This document shows, in pieces, positions 17,956 to 25,594 of a stretch of DNA of 35,721 nt. Below the pieces are notes generated by a model. That model did no database searches. It had not been told where the DNA came from and saw only the letters and a program-made list of their open reading frames with translations. Source of the DNA: Actinomycetes bacterium (lineage in GTDB: Bacteria; Actinomycetota; Acidimicrobiia; Acidimicrobiales; Bog-793); contig JAKCCH010000024.1 in the NCBI GenBank assembly GCA_021838945.1, forward strand, positions 1-35,721. Reading direction: 5' to 3'. A program made the translations under genes and the position numbers. The stretch's first letter is position 1; each line of letters starts with the position of its first letter.

Positions 17956-18411
17956 TCAGGCCGCTTCGCCGCTCGAAGGCCCTACCCGTTGCACCGTCGA
18001 GCGGCTCGTCCGCACCTGCACGGTCGAAATCGGCCGCACCCGCTTGATCGGGCCCCAGTCGAGGGCCCCGTTCGAGATGAGGTACACGAACGAGATGAAG
18101 ACGGCGGCGGCGAACACCAGGATCTCCACCAGGCCGAACGTCTTCAGCTCTCGGAACACGACGGCCCAGGGGAAAAGGAAGATGATCTCGATGTCAAAGA
18201 TGATGAAGATCATCGCGATCAGGTAGAAGCGCACCGGGAAGCGGCGCGCGGGCTCGTGCGTGGGCACGATGCCGCACTCGTACGGAGCCTCCTTCGCCGC
18301 CGTTGGCCGCTGCGGTGCTAGCAGCCGGGATGCGATGAAGGACAGCGCCGCGAACACGACGCCGAGCACGGTCATCAGGAAGATCGGAAGGTAACTGTCG
18401 AGGCTTCCCAT
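17956..18411 (-). CDS. nuoA: NADH-quinone oxidoreductase subunit A
   Basis: ND3-type membrane subunit and first gene of the complex I operon. Three hydrophobic helices and the loop [20 protein letters not shown] are typical; the conserved Cys in YECG sits on the quinone-linked loop. The segment [15 protein letters not shown] is diagnostic. The ATG at 18411 has a GGAG purine site 5-8 bases upstream. The C-terminus continues about 30 residues beyond the core ([16 protein letters not shown]). A candidate promoter and Rex-operator-like site lie in the 133-bp gap to the divergent flavoprotein gene. Confidence 0.97.
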   Translation of the reverse strand: MGSLDSYLPIFLMTVLGVVFAALSFIASRLLAPQRPTAAKEAPYECGIVPTHEPARRFPVRFYLIAMIFIIFDIEIIFLFPWAVVFRELKTFGLVEILVFAAAVFISFVYLISNGALDWGPIKRVRPISTVQVRTSRSTVQRVGPSSGEAA

Positions 18412-18424
18412 GGGTCTCCGTGGC

Positions 18425-18456
18425 GTTCTACCACGCGCTTGTGCAGGCGGTCACAT
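18425..18456 (-). promoter_or_regulatory. nuoA promoter with overlapping Rex-operator-like site
   Basis: On the minus strand a candidate -35 GTGACC (18449-18454) and -10 TAGAAC (18425-18430) are 18 bases apart, with the nuoA ATG 13 bases after the -10. An 18-bp imperfect palindrome at 18439-18456, reading ATGTGACCGCCTGCACAA, covers the -35 and part of the spacer. It matches the Rex operator consensus TTGTGAA-N4-TTCACAA at 11 of 14 defined positions. It is identical at 13 of 18 positions to the site upstream of rex in this window. nuoA-N is an established Rex target in Streptomyces. Binding here is inferred. Confidence 0.6.
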
Positions 18457-18531
18457 CCGGGTGCGGCGGCCCGCCATGCGTGTGCTGCATCGGCGGCGGG
18501 GCGTCGGTCCGACCTTACAGGCGGTTCCTCG

Positions 18532-18545
18532 TACACTCCACTGCG
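18532..18545 (+). promoter_or_regulatory. Candidate -10 element for leaderless flavoprotein transcript
   Basis: TACACT at 18532-18537 fits the actinobacterial TANNNT -10 pattern and ends seven bases before the GTG start codon at 18545. Transcription would begin at or very near the start codon, giving a leaderless mRNA. No Shine-Dalgarno-like sequence precedes the GTG, and the -35 is weak. Confidence 0.4.
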
Positions 18546-19909
18546 TGACCCCGTCACCCCCCACCGGCACGGCCGCGCCCCTCCAGCCGCCACGGCCCCC
18601 CGAGCGGGAGTGCGACGTGCTCGTCATCGGGGCCGGCCCGGCGGGGTCGGCGGCGGCGTACTGGCTCGCCCGGCGCGGCATCGACGTCGTCGCCCTCGAG
18701 AAGAAGCGCTTTCCACGTGAGAAGACCTGCGGTGACGGCCTCACCCCCCGCTCGGTGCGGCAGCTCGCCGACATGGGCGTCGAGCCCGAGCTCGGCGCCG
18801 GCCACCACCGCTACGAGGGGTTGCGGTCCGTCGCCTTCGGTCGCACGCTCGAGATGCGCTGGCCTGAGCACCCGGACTTCCCGGACTACGGCTACACGAT
18901 CACGCGCCACGATCTCGACCAGATGGTGGCCGAGAACGCCGAGAAGGCCGGTGCCGAGCTCTGGCAGGAGGCCGAGGCCGTGAGCCCTCTCGCGGGCGGG
19001 AACGCCAACGGTGACGGGCCCGGCCGGGCGGGTGGCGCGGTCGTGCTCGACCGCGGGCGGGGCACGACGTCAGAGGTGCGTGCGCGGGTGACGGTCGTGG
19101 CCGACGGGTCGCTCTCGCGTTTCGGGCGGGCGCTCGGCACGGCGCGCGTGAAGGCATGGCCGCAGGGCATGGCCATCCGCGGCTACTTCTCGTCGCCTCG
19201 CCATGACGACGCGTACATCGAGTCGCACCTCGACATCAGGGACCGTGACGGCAGCGTGGTGCCGGGCTACGGCTGGATCTTCCCCCTCGGAGACGGGCGG
19301 ATCAATGTCGGCATCGGCCTGCTGTCGACGGCCGATCGGTGGAAGGGCGTCAACACGACCAAGCTCATGGAGCAGTTCGCCGAGTACGCGCCGAGGTCGT
19401 GGTGCATCTCCCCGGAGACGGCCTTGAGCGAGCCCACCGGTGGCCGCCTCCCGATGGGCCTTGCGGTCGGGCCGAGGGTCGGACCGGACTGGGTCGTCGC
19501 CGGCGACGCCGCCGGCGCCATCAACCCCTTCAACGGCGAAGGCATCGGCTACGGGTACGAGACCGGCCGCCTGGCCGCCGAGATCGTCGCCGCGTCGCTC
19601 GCCTCCGGCGATCTGTCCCGCCTCGAGGACTACGAGTACCGCCTGCAGGCCGAGTACGGCCGCTATTACGCCGTTGCCCGGTCGTTCGTGAAGGCGATCG
19701 GCAACCCGAGGCTGATGCGCGCCTGCGTCGGCAGCGGCATGTACGCGAAGCCCGTCATGGAGTGGATGCTCCGGATCATGGCGAACCTGACACGACCGGA
19801 CCTTGCCGGGCCGCCGGAGGCGATCTATGACACCCTTGCGGGGCTGTCCCGTGCCGTCGAGCGTCGACGTCGGCAGCGCTCGGGGTTGGCGGCGCCGGCC
19901 GGCCGCTGA
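18545..19909 (+). CDS. Geranylgeranyl reductase family FAD-dependent oxidoreductase (possible menaquinone reductase)
   Basis: FAD-dependent reductase of the geranylgeranyl reductase family, which saturates isoprenoid double bonds in lipids, chlorophyll or quinone tails. The N-terminal Rossmann motif is GAGPAGSAAAYWLARRG (from residue 29), then the family motif EKTCGDGLTPRSVRQL, and a C-terminal FAD contact GDAAGAINPFNGEGIGYG. Its 454 residues are near normal. The start is GTG at 18545, just before CVTPSPP; the longer open frame back to 18410 runs through the intergenic promoter region. It is divergent from nuoA. Proximity to complex I suggests a role like mycobacterial MenJ, which reduces one isoprene unit of menaquinone, but archaeal-type lipid reductases look similar. 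Family is secure, substrate inferred. Confidence 0.88.
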   Translation: MTPSPPTGTAAPLQPPRPPERECDVLVIGAGPAGSAAAYWLARRGIDVVALEKKRFPREKTCGDGLTPRSVRQLADMGVEPELGAGHHRYEGLRSVAFGRTLEMRWPEHPDFPDYGYTITRHDLDQMVAENAEKAGAELWQEAEAVSPLAGGNANGDGPGRAGGAVVLDRGRGTTSEVRARVTVVADGSLSRFGRALGTARVKAWPQGMAIRGYFSSPRHDDAYIESHLDIRDRDGSVVPGYGWIFPLGDGRINVGIGLLSTADRWKGVNTTKLMEQFAEYAPRSWCISPETALSEPTGGRLPMGLAVGPRVGPDWVVAGDAAGAINPFNGEGIGYGYETGRLAAEIVAASLASGDLSRLEDYEYRLQAEYGRYYAVARSFVKAIGNPRLMRACVGSGMYAKPVMEWMLRIMANLTRPDLAGPPEAIYDTLAGLSRAVERRRRQRSGLAAPAGR

Positions 19910-19939
19910 CGCAGCCGCTCGATCTTCCGTCCCGCGGCC

Positions 19940-19989
19940 GACGCGTCACGACACATGGCGGGGCATGTCTGCAGAATCCGTGACGCGTC
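19940..19989. terminator. Inverted repeat between convergent flavoprotein and hemL genes
   Basis: Perfect 10-bp arms GACGCGTCAC (19940-19949) and GTGACGCGTC (19980-19989) flank an inner short stem ACATG-GCGGGG-CATGT (19953-19968). The right arm overlaps the hemL stop codon (TGA on the minus strand, 19988-19990). No T-run follows, so it would be a non-canonical bidirectional terminator or an mRNA 3'-end stabiliser. Confidence 0.5.
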
Positions 19990-21316
19990 AGTCCGCTTGC
20001 GCGACGACTTCATGTGCCGCCTCGGCGGCGGCCTCGACCGTGCGGTCGATGTCGTCGTCCGTGTGCGCCAACGAGCAGAAGCCGATCTCGTACGCGCTCG
20101 GCGCCAGTGCCACCTTGCGCCGGAGCATCGCCCGGAAGAACGGCGGGTACCGCCCGGTCGAAGCCGAGCGGACGGCATCGTCGTAGTTGCGGACCGGCAT
20201 GCCGTCGTCCGTGAAGAAGATCGAGAAGAGCGTGCGATACACCGGCACCTCGACCGGCAGTCCGGCGCCTCGGATCGCCTCGAGCAGGCCGGCAGCGAGC
20301 CGCGCCACCCGCCCCGACAGCGCCTCGTAGTCGGGCTCCTTAAGGAGGCCGAGCACGGCGAGGCCGGCGGCGGTCGCGAGCGGGTTCCCCGACAACGTCC
20401 CGGCCTGGTAGACGCGCCCCGCAGGCGCCAGGTGCTCCATCACGTCACGCCGCCCGCCGAGGGCGGCGAGCGGCAGCCCTCCACCGATCACCTTGCCGAA
20501 GGTGAAGAGGTCGGGACGCACCCCGAACAGCTCCGAGGCACCCGCTCGGGACAACCGGAACCCCGTGATGACCTCGTCGAAGATGAGCAGAGTACCTGCC
20601 GCGTCGCACGCCTCCCGGAGACCTTCGAGGAAGCCGGGCGGCGGCACGACGAGGCCCATGTTGGCGGCGACGGGCTCGACGATCACGCAGGCGACGTCCT
20701 CGTCGACCTCTGGGACGACTCCGTAAGGCATGACGAGCGTGTCGGCGACAGCCGCCGGCGTCACGCCGTCGGAGCCCGGCAGCCCGAGCGTCGCCACTCC
20801 GCTCCCACCGGCGGCGAGCAACCCGTCGCTGTGGCCGTGGTAGCACCCGGCGAACTTGACGATGCGAGGCCGCCCCGTGACGCCGCGAGCGAGGCGAACG
20901 GCCGTCATCGTCGCCTCGGTCCCCGAGGACACGAGCCGTACCTCGTCACAGCCCGGGACGGCGCTCGTGATCGCCTCGGCAAGCAGGACCTCGCCTTCGG
21001 TCGGCGCCCCGTACGTCGTGCCTCGTTCCGCCGCCGCCTGAACGGCCCTCACGACGGCGGGGTGGGAGTGGCCGAGGATGGACGCGCCCCAGCTCTGCAC
21101 GTAGTCGAGGTACTCGTTCCCATCGGCATCGGTGACGTAGGCACCCCTCGCCGAGGCGACGAAGTACGGGGTGCCGCCGACCGAGCCGAACGCCCGCACC
21201 GGCGAGTTGACCCCGCCCGGTGTCACCCGAAGCGCCCGGTCGAACAGGTCGCGACTGCGCCGGCCGAGCATTTCCGCCTCACTCCGGCCGGCGGGCGCTC
21301 CGACGGTCTCAGTCAT
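19988..21316 (-). CDS. hemL: Glutamate-1-semialdehyde 2,1-aminomutase
   Basis: PLP enzyme converting glutamate-1-semialdehyde to 5-aminolevulinate, the second committed step of the C5 tetrapyrrole route after HemA. Class-III aminotransferase features are visible: NSPVRAFGSVGGTP, the GTEATMTAVRLAR phosphate-binding region, IFDEVITGFR, and the PLP lysine K275 in FTFGKVIGGGLPLAA. The length of 442 residues is normal. The ATG at 21316 is five bases after the hemB stop, so the two are likely co-transcribed. It ends the rex-hem gene run and converges with the flavoprotein gene. Confidence 0.96.
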   Translation of the reverse strand: MTETVGAPAGRSEAEMLGRRSRDLFDRALRVTPGGVNSPVRAFGSVGGTPYFVASARGAYVTDADGNEYLDYVQSWGASILGHSHPAVVRAVQAAAERGTTYGAPTEGEVLLAEAITSAVPGCDEVRLVSSGTEATMTAVRLARGVTGRPRIVKFAGCYHGHSDGLLAAGGSGVATLGLPGSDGVTPAAVADTLVMPYGVVPEVDEDVACVIVEPVAANMGLVVPPPGFLEGLREACDAAGTLLIFDEVITGFRLSRAGASELFGVRPDLFTFGKVIGGGLPLAALGGRRDVMEHLAPAGRVYQAGTLSGNPLATAAGLAVLGLLKEPDYEALSGRVARLAAGLLEAIRGAGLPVEVPVYRTLFSIFFTDDGMPVRNYDDAVRSASTGRYPPFFRAMLRRKVALAPSAYEIGFCSLAHTDDDIDRTVEAAAEAAHEVVAQAD

Positions 21317-21321
21317 GCCGC

Positions 21322-22308
21322 TCAGGCACCGAGCAGCTCCGCCACCCTCGCCGAGAAATACGTCAGCACGAACGAAGCACCCGCCCGCTTGATCGCCGTG
21401 AGCTGCTCGAACATGACGGCATCAGCGTCGATCCAGCCGCGCTCGGCGGCGGCCTGCACCATCGAGTACTCACCGCTCACGTGGTAGGCGGCCACCGGCA
21501 CGCCGACCTCCTCGCGCACGGCAGCCAGCACGTCGAGATACGTCACCGCAGGCTTGACCATCACCATGTCGGCACCTTCGGCGACATCGAGGCGGGCCTC
21601 AGTCACGGCCTCAGCTGCGCTCCGGCGCCAGTCCTGCTGGTACGACTTCCGGTCGCCGCCGCCTGAGATCCGGACGTCGGCGGCATCGCGGAACGGCCCG
21701 TAGAGCGCCGAGGCGTACTTGGCCGAGTAGGCGAGGATCGCCGTCTCGCCGTGCCCTGCGCCGTCGAGCGCGGCACGGATCGCCGCCACCTGGCCGTCCA
21801 TCATCCCGCTCGGCGCGACGACGGCTGCACCGGCATCGGCCTGCGCGACCGCCGCCTCGGCGTACCGCTCGAGGGTGGAGTCGTTGTCGACGCTGCCGTC
21901 CTGGCGGAGCAGCCCACAGTGGCCGTGATCGGTGTACTCGTCCAGGCACAGGTCCGCCATGAGGGCGATGTCGTCGCCCACGGCGGAGCGAAGCTCCCGG
22001 AGCGCCACCTGCACGATGCCGTCGGGATCGGACGCACCCGACCCAGCAGCGTCCTTGTGCGCCGGCACGCCGAAGAGGATGAGGGCGGGGATGTGGAGGG
22101 AGGCGAGGTGTTTCGCTTCGGCGACGAGCGAGTCGACCGTGTGCTGGACGACGCCGGGAAGCGAGGCCACCGGAGCCGGTTCGTCGATCCCCTCGCGCAC
22201 GAACAACGGCGCGACGAGGTCGTCGGTTGTGATCGCGGTGTCGGCGACGAGCCGACGGAGAGCATCCGAGCCACGCAGGCGGCGCATGCGGCGCGCCGGG
22301 AAGGCCAT
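21322..22308 (-). CDS. hemB: Delta-aminolevulinic acid dehydratase (porphobilinogen synthase)
   Basis: Condenses two 5-aminolevulinate molecules to porphobilinogen. The two active-site lysines are visible: K197 in YSAKYASALYGPFRDA and K252 in MVKPAVTYLDV. The metal loop reads DLCLDEYTDHGHCG, with Cys121 and Cys131 but Asp123 where the classical zinc form has the middle Cys, so the metal site is mixed. Its 328 residues are standard. The ATG at 22308 follows the hemCD stop by 27 bases. It is part of the rex-hemA-hemCD-hemB-hemL run. Confidence 0.96.
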   Translation of the reverse strand: MAFPARRMRRLRGSDALRRLVADTAITTDDLVAPLFVREGIDEPAPVASLPGVVQHTVDSLVAEAKHLASLHIPALILFGVPAHKDAAGSGASDPDGIVQVALRELRSAVGDDIALMADLCLDEYTDHGHCGLLRQDGSVDNDSTLERYAEAAVAQADAGAAVVAPSGMMDGQVAAIRAALDGAGHGETAILAYSAKYASALYGPFRDAADVRISGGGDRKSYQQDWRRSAAEAVTEARLDVAEGADMVMVKPAVTYLDVLAAVREEVGVPVAAYHVSGEYSMVQAAAERGWIDADAVMFEQLTAIKRAGASFVLTYFSARVAELLGA

Positions 22309-22335
22309 GGCCAGAGCGTACCGGGCGAGTCCCGC

Positions 22336-24087
22336 TCAGCCTTTGGCACGCTGGGCGGCGTGTGCGGCCAGGCCAGCGACGAGCGCCTCGATCGAAGCCT
22401 CCGATGCTTCGACGTCGACGTGGAGACCATGCACGCGGGCCGTGGCGGTCGTTACCGGCCCGATCGATGCGACCACAGGAGGGACAAGATCCCGACCGTA
22501 GGCTCCGAGGAACCCTTCGACGGTCGACGACGACGAGAACGTGATCGCATGCGCGCTCTCGAGGAGCGAGGCGGTGTCCTCCCCCGGCTCGGGGTGCGTC
22601 GTGCGGTAGGCCTCGACGGTCTCGACCTCGTAGCCGAGTGCCCGGAGGCCGTCGCGGAGCGCATCCCTCGCTCCCGCCGCCTGGGGCAGGAGCACGCGGG
22701 TGCCTGGTGGATCGGCCGGCCCGAACGCCTTCACCAGCTCCTCGGCCACCGCGACGGAGGGCACCAGATCGGCCTTCACGCCGCGCACCGACAGAGCGGC
22801 CGCCGTCGCCCTTCCCACCGCAGCGACCTTCACACCCCCGAGCACACGGGCGTCGGTGAGCCGGCCGAAGGTGCGCTCCACGGCGTTCGCGGAGGCGAAG
22901 GCAACCCAGCCGAAGGAGTCGAGTCGCGCGAGCGCCGTGTCGAGCGCCCTCCCGCCATCGGCAGGGTCCACGATCTCGATGGTCGGCACCTCGATCGGCT
23001 CCGCCCCCGCGTCTCGCAGGAGCTCGACCAAGCCCGACGCTTGCGCCAGGCTCCGGGTGACGACGACACGCCAGCCGGAGAGCGGTCGCGCTCCGAACCG
23101 CGCCGTGTCGAGTGCCGCCACACCGATGCCGCTGACGATCGGTGCCCCCGCCCCGAACGGCTCGAGGAGTGACCTGGCGCCCGACTGATCGAGGACCAGT
23201 TTGGCGAGCGCGGCCCCGACCATTCGAGGATCCGCACCGGTCATCGACTCGCGCACGATCGTGTGGCCGTCGAGGGAGGCGATCATCGCATCGAGTGTGA
23301 TCCGGCCATCCTCGTCGACTCGGCAATATGCGCCGACCGGGAGCTCGCATCCGCCCCCGACGGCCGCCAGGTACGCCCGCTCAGCCTCGAGCCCGCGCCG
23401 GCTCGGGGCGTCGTCGACGGCTGCGAGCAATGACGCCACGTCCTCGTCATCCGGCCGAGCGCAGACCGCGATGGTCCCCTGCCCGACCTGCGGAAGCATG
23501 GTGAGCGGAGAGAGGATCTCAGCCGCCTGGTCGGACAGCCCGAGCCGCGCCAGTGCTGCGGCCGCCACCGCGACCGCACCCCCGGTCGGGAGTTTCGACA
23601 GTCGGGTGCCGATGTTCCCGCGGAGCTCGACGAAGGTCAGCCCGGGTCGCATCCAGGCCAGCTGAGCCCGGCGCCGGACCGAGCCGGTCGCCACCTTCGC
23701 CCCGGGCCGCAACTCGGCCAGCCGGCAGCCGACGAGCGCGTCGCGCGGATCGCCGCGCGGCGGCACGGCGACGATGGGCAGCACGGGTGCCGACGCCGGC
23801 AGGTCCTTCGCGGAGTGGACGGCTGCGTCGGCCCGTCCCTCGAGGACGGCGCGCTCCACGTCCTTGACGAAGATCCCCTGGCCGCCGACCTCGTGGAGGG
23901 GCAGGTTCTGCGTGCGGTCACCTGCGGTCTTCACGATCACGAGCTCTGTCTCGACCTGCCCGCCAAGCGAACGATCGACGAGCTCGCGGACGATCTCCGC
24001 CTGCTTCAGCGCAAGAGGGCTGCCCCGCGTCGCGAACCGAAGCGTCCGCCGCCGGGTCCCCGGGGTCAAAGGCGCCGGAGGGCTCAA
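22336..24087 (-). CDS. hemC/hemD: Hydroxymethylbilane synthase / uroporphyrinogen-III synthase fusion (HemC-HemD)
   Basis: One 583-residue polypeptide carries two consecutive steps. Residues ~15-310 are HemC: FATRGSPLALKQAE, DAAVHSAKDLP with the catalytic Asp, GSVRRRAQL, and Cys247 (GGGCELPVGAY), which binds the dipyrromethane cofactor. Residues ~338-580 are HemD: WRVVVTRSLAQASGLVELL, FASANAVERTF, ITFSSSSTVEGF, and SIGPVTTATARVHG. No methyltransferase domain is attached. The most upstream plausible start is TTG at 24087 overlapping the hemA stop (TTGA); a second TTG is six codons later. No strong ribosome site is seen, so translation probably depends on coupling to hemA. Confidence 0.94.
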   Translation of the reverse strand: MSPPAPLTPGTRRRTLRFATRGSPLALKQAEIVRELVDRSLGGQVETELVIVKTAGDRTQNLPLHEVGGQGIFVKDVERAVLEGRADAAVHSAKDLPASAPVLPIVAVPPRGDPRDALVGCRLAELRPGAKVATGSVRRRAQLAWMRPGLTFVELRGNIGTRLSKLPTGGAVAVAAAALARLGLSDQAAEILSPLTMLPQVGQGTIAVCARPDDEDVASLLAAVDDAPSRRGLEAERAYLAAVGGGCELPVGAYCRVDEDGRITLDAMIASLDGHTIVRESMTGADPRMVGAALAKLVLDQSGARSLLEPFGAGAPIVSGIGVAALDTARFGARPLSGWRVVVTRSLAQASGLVELLRDAGAEPIEVPTIEIVDPADGGRALDTALARLDSFGWVAFASANAVERTFGRLTDARVLGGVKVAAVGRATAAALSVRGVKADLVPSVAVAEELVKAFGPADPPGTRVLLPQAAGARDALRDGLRALGYEVETVEAYRTTHPEPGEDTASLLESAHAITFSSSSTVEGFLGAYGRDLVPPVVASIGPVTTATARVHGLHVDVEASEASIEALVAGLAAHAAQRAKG

Positions 24088-25460
24088 AGGTCGAACAGCG
24101 CCCGCAGCGCCTCGGCGAGGCGCTCGCCCCGGGGCGAACCGGCCGCGTCCTTCACTCGGACCGTCGGGTCGTGGAGCAGCTTGGCGACGAGGCGGCGGGT
24201 CAGCGTCTCGACGAGCTCCCGGTCTGCCGGGTCCATGGTGCCGAGGCGCGCGGCATAACGGTCGAGCTCCGCCTGGCGCACCGCCTCGGACCTGTCCCGC
24301 AGAGCAGCGATCACGGGAGCGGCGAGCCGGCCGGCAGCAGTCGTCCGGTATCGCTCGAGCTCCTCTGCCAACAGCGTCCGCACCGCGGGCACCTCTGCTG
24401 CTCGGCTCGCCATCTGCTCTTCGGCGTAACGGCGCACGTCTTCGACGTCGAGCAGCTCCACTCCCGGGATGCCGGCGACGGCAGGGTCGACGTCGCGGGG
24501 TACGGCCGCGTCGACGATCACCACCTTGCCGCCCGGAAGAGCGCCCCCGCGCTGCGCGTCGCGCCCGAGCCGCACTCTCCGGTGGAAGATCGGCTCGAGC
24601 CGCTCGCGGGAGAAGATCACGTCCCCGGCCGCCGTCGAGGTCAGCACGACGTCGGCGACCTCGAGCTCGTCCGGCAAAGCGTCGAGCGACACCGCACGAC
24701 CGGCGACGAGGTCGGCCACCGACCGTGCGCGGTCCGCCCCCCGGTTCGCCACGACGACCTCGCCCGTCAGATCGCTCCGCCCCGACAGGGCCTTCACGAT
24801 GCCCGCTCCCATCTCGCCCGCACCGATGACGAGCACCCGCCTGCCGTCGAAGCCGAGCGCGTGGTCAGCGGCGAGCTCGACGACGGCGTGGGCGAGCGAC
24901 GTGGTGCCGCGCTGGATGGCGGTCTCGGTCCGAGCACGCTTGCCGGCCTCGACGGCGTGGCGAAACAGCGGCCCGAGCACCGGACCGGCCGCCTGCTCGG
25001 CACGGGCCTGCTCCGCGGCGTCCCGCACCTGGCGCAGGACCTCCCCCTCCCCGAGCACCGGCGAGTCGATGCCTGCCGCGACCTCGAACAGGTGCAGGAC
25101 GGCTGCATCGTCGTACCAGCAGACGAAGCTGCCACCCAGCTCGAACGACCCACCGCCGGCCTCAGGGCGGCGCTCTCCTTCGGCCGGGTCGGCCGGCTCC
25201 AGCCCGTGTGGGCCGAACAGGCTGTCGCCTGTGCGGCCGCGTATCCAGCCCTCGATGTCGGACAGACCATCGTGGAACCGCTCCACGACCGCGTAGATCT
25301 CGGTGCGCATGCACGTCGAGAGCACGACCGCCTCGCTCACCTGTGGGCTGTCGGTGAGCTCCTTCAACATCTTCGGGAGGTCGCGCTCGGAGACGGCGAC
25401 CTTCTCGAACAGCTCGAGCGGCGTGTCCCTCTCGTGGACCCCGACTACGACGACTGGCAC
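24084..25460 (-). CDS. hemA: Glutamyl-tRNA reductase
   Basis: NADPH-dependent reduction of glutamyl-tRNA to glutamate-1-semialdehyde, first step of C5 tetrapyrrole synthesis. The catalytic Cys50 lies in VVLSTCMRTEIYAV. HLFEVAAGIDSPVLGEGEVL and the nucleotide fold VLVIGAGEMGAGIVKAL follow, with VANRGADRARSVADL and a C-terminal dimerisation helix. The start is GTG at 25460 with an AGGAGAGG ribosome site about ten bases upstream. The 458-residue protein has a Gly/Pro-rich insertion (residues ~82-110) before the VCWYDDAAVLHLFE strand and a short Arg/Gly-rich one (RVRLGRDAQRGGALPGG). It lies downstream of rex, as in the Streptomyces rex-hemACD operon, with a 134-base gap. Confidence 0.96.
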   Translation of the reverse strand: MPVVVVGVHERDTPLELFEKVAVSERDLPKMLKELTDSPQVSEAVVLSTCMRTEIYAVVERFHDGLSDIEGWIRGRTGDSLFGPHGLEPADPAEGERRPEAGGGSFELGGSFVCWYDDAAVLHLFEVAAGIDSPVLGEGEVLRQVRDAAEQARAEQAAGPVLGPLFRHAVEAGKRARTETAIQRGTTSLAHAVVELAADHALGFDGRRVLVIGAGEMGAGIVKALSGRSDLTGEVVVANRGADRARSVADLVAGRAVSLDALPDELEVADVVLTSTAAGDVIFSRERLEPIFHRRVRLGRDAQRGGALPGGKVVIVDAAVPRDVDPAVAGIPGVELLDVEDVRRYAEEQMASRAAEVPAVRTLLAEELERYRTTAAGRLAAPVIAALRDRSEAVRQAELDRYAARLGTMDPADRELVETLTRRLVAKLLHDPTVRVKDAAGSPRGERLAEALRALFDL

Positions 25461-25594
25461 TTGCCGTGAACCTCTCCTCTGACGACGCGCGTGCCCGGCG
25501 ATCCGGTGGCGAGCCGGGTTCGCACCCGGGTGCCAGGGACTTCGGACGACGAGCGTAGCGAGTCCGGCCCTCCGGGACTGCGCGAACTGCCAGG

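Noticed and set aside
25514-25529. CCGGGT-TCGC-ACCCGG resembling a tRNA T-arm in the rex-hemA gap
   Set aside because: The loop lacks the conserved A58 position and there are no acceptor, D or anticodon stems around it; treated as a simple hairpin.
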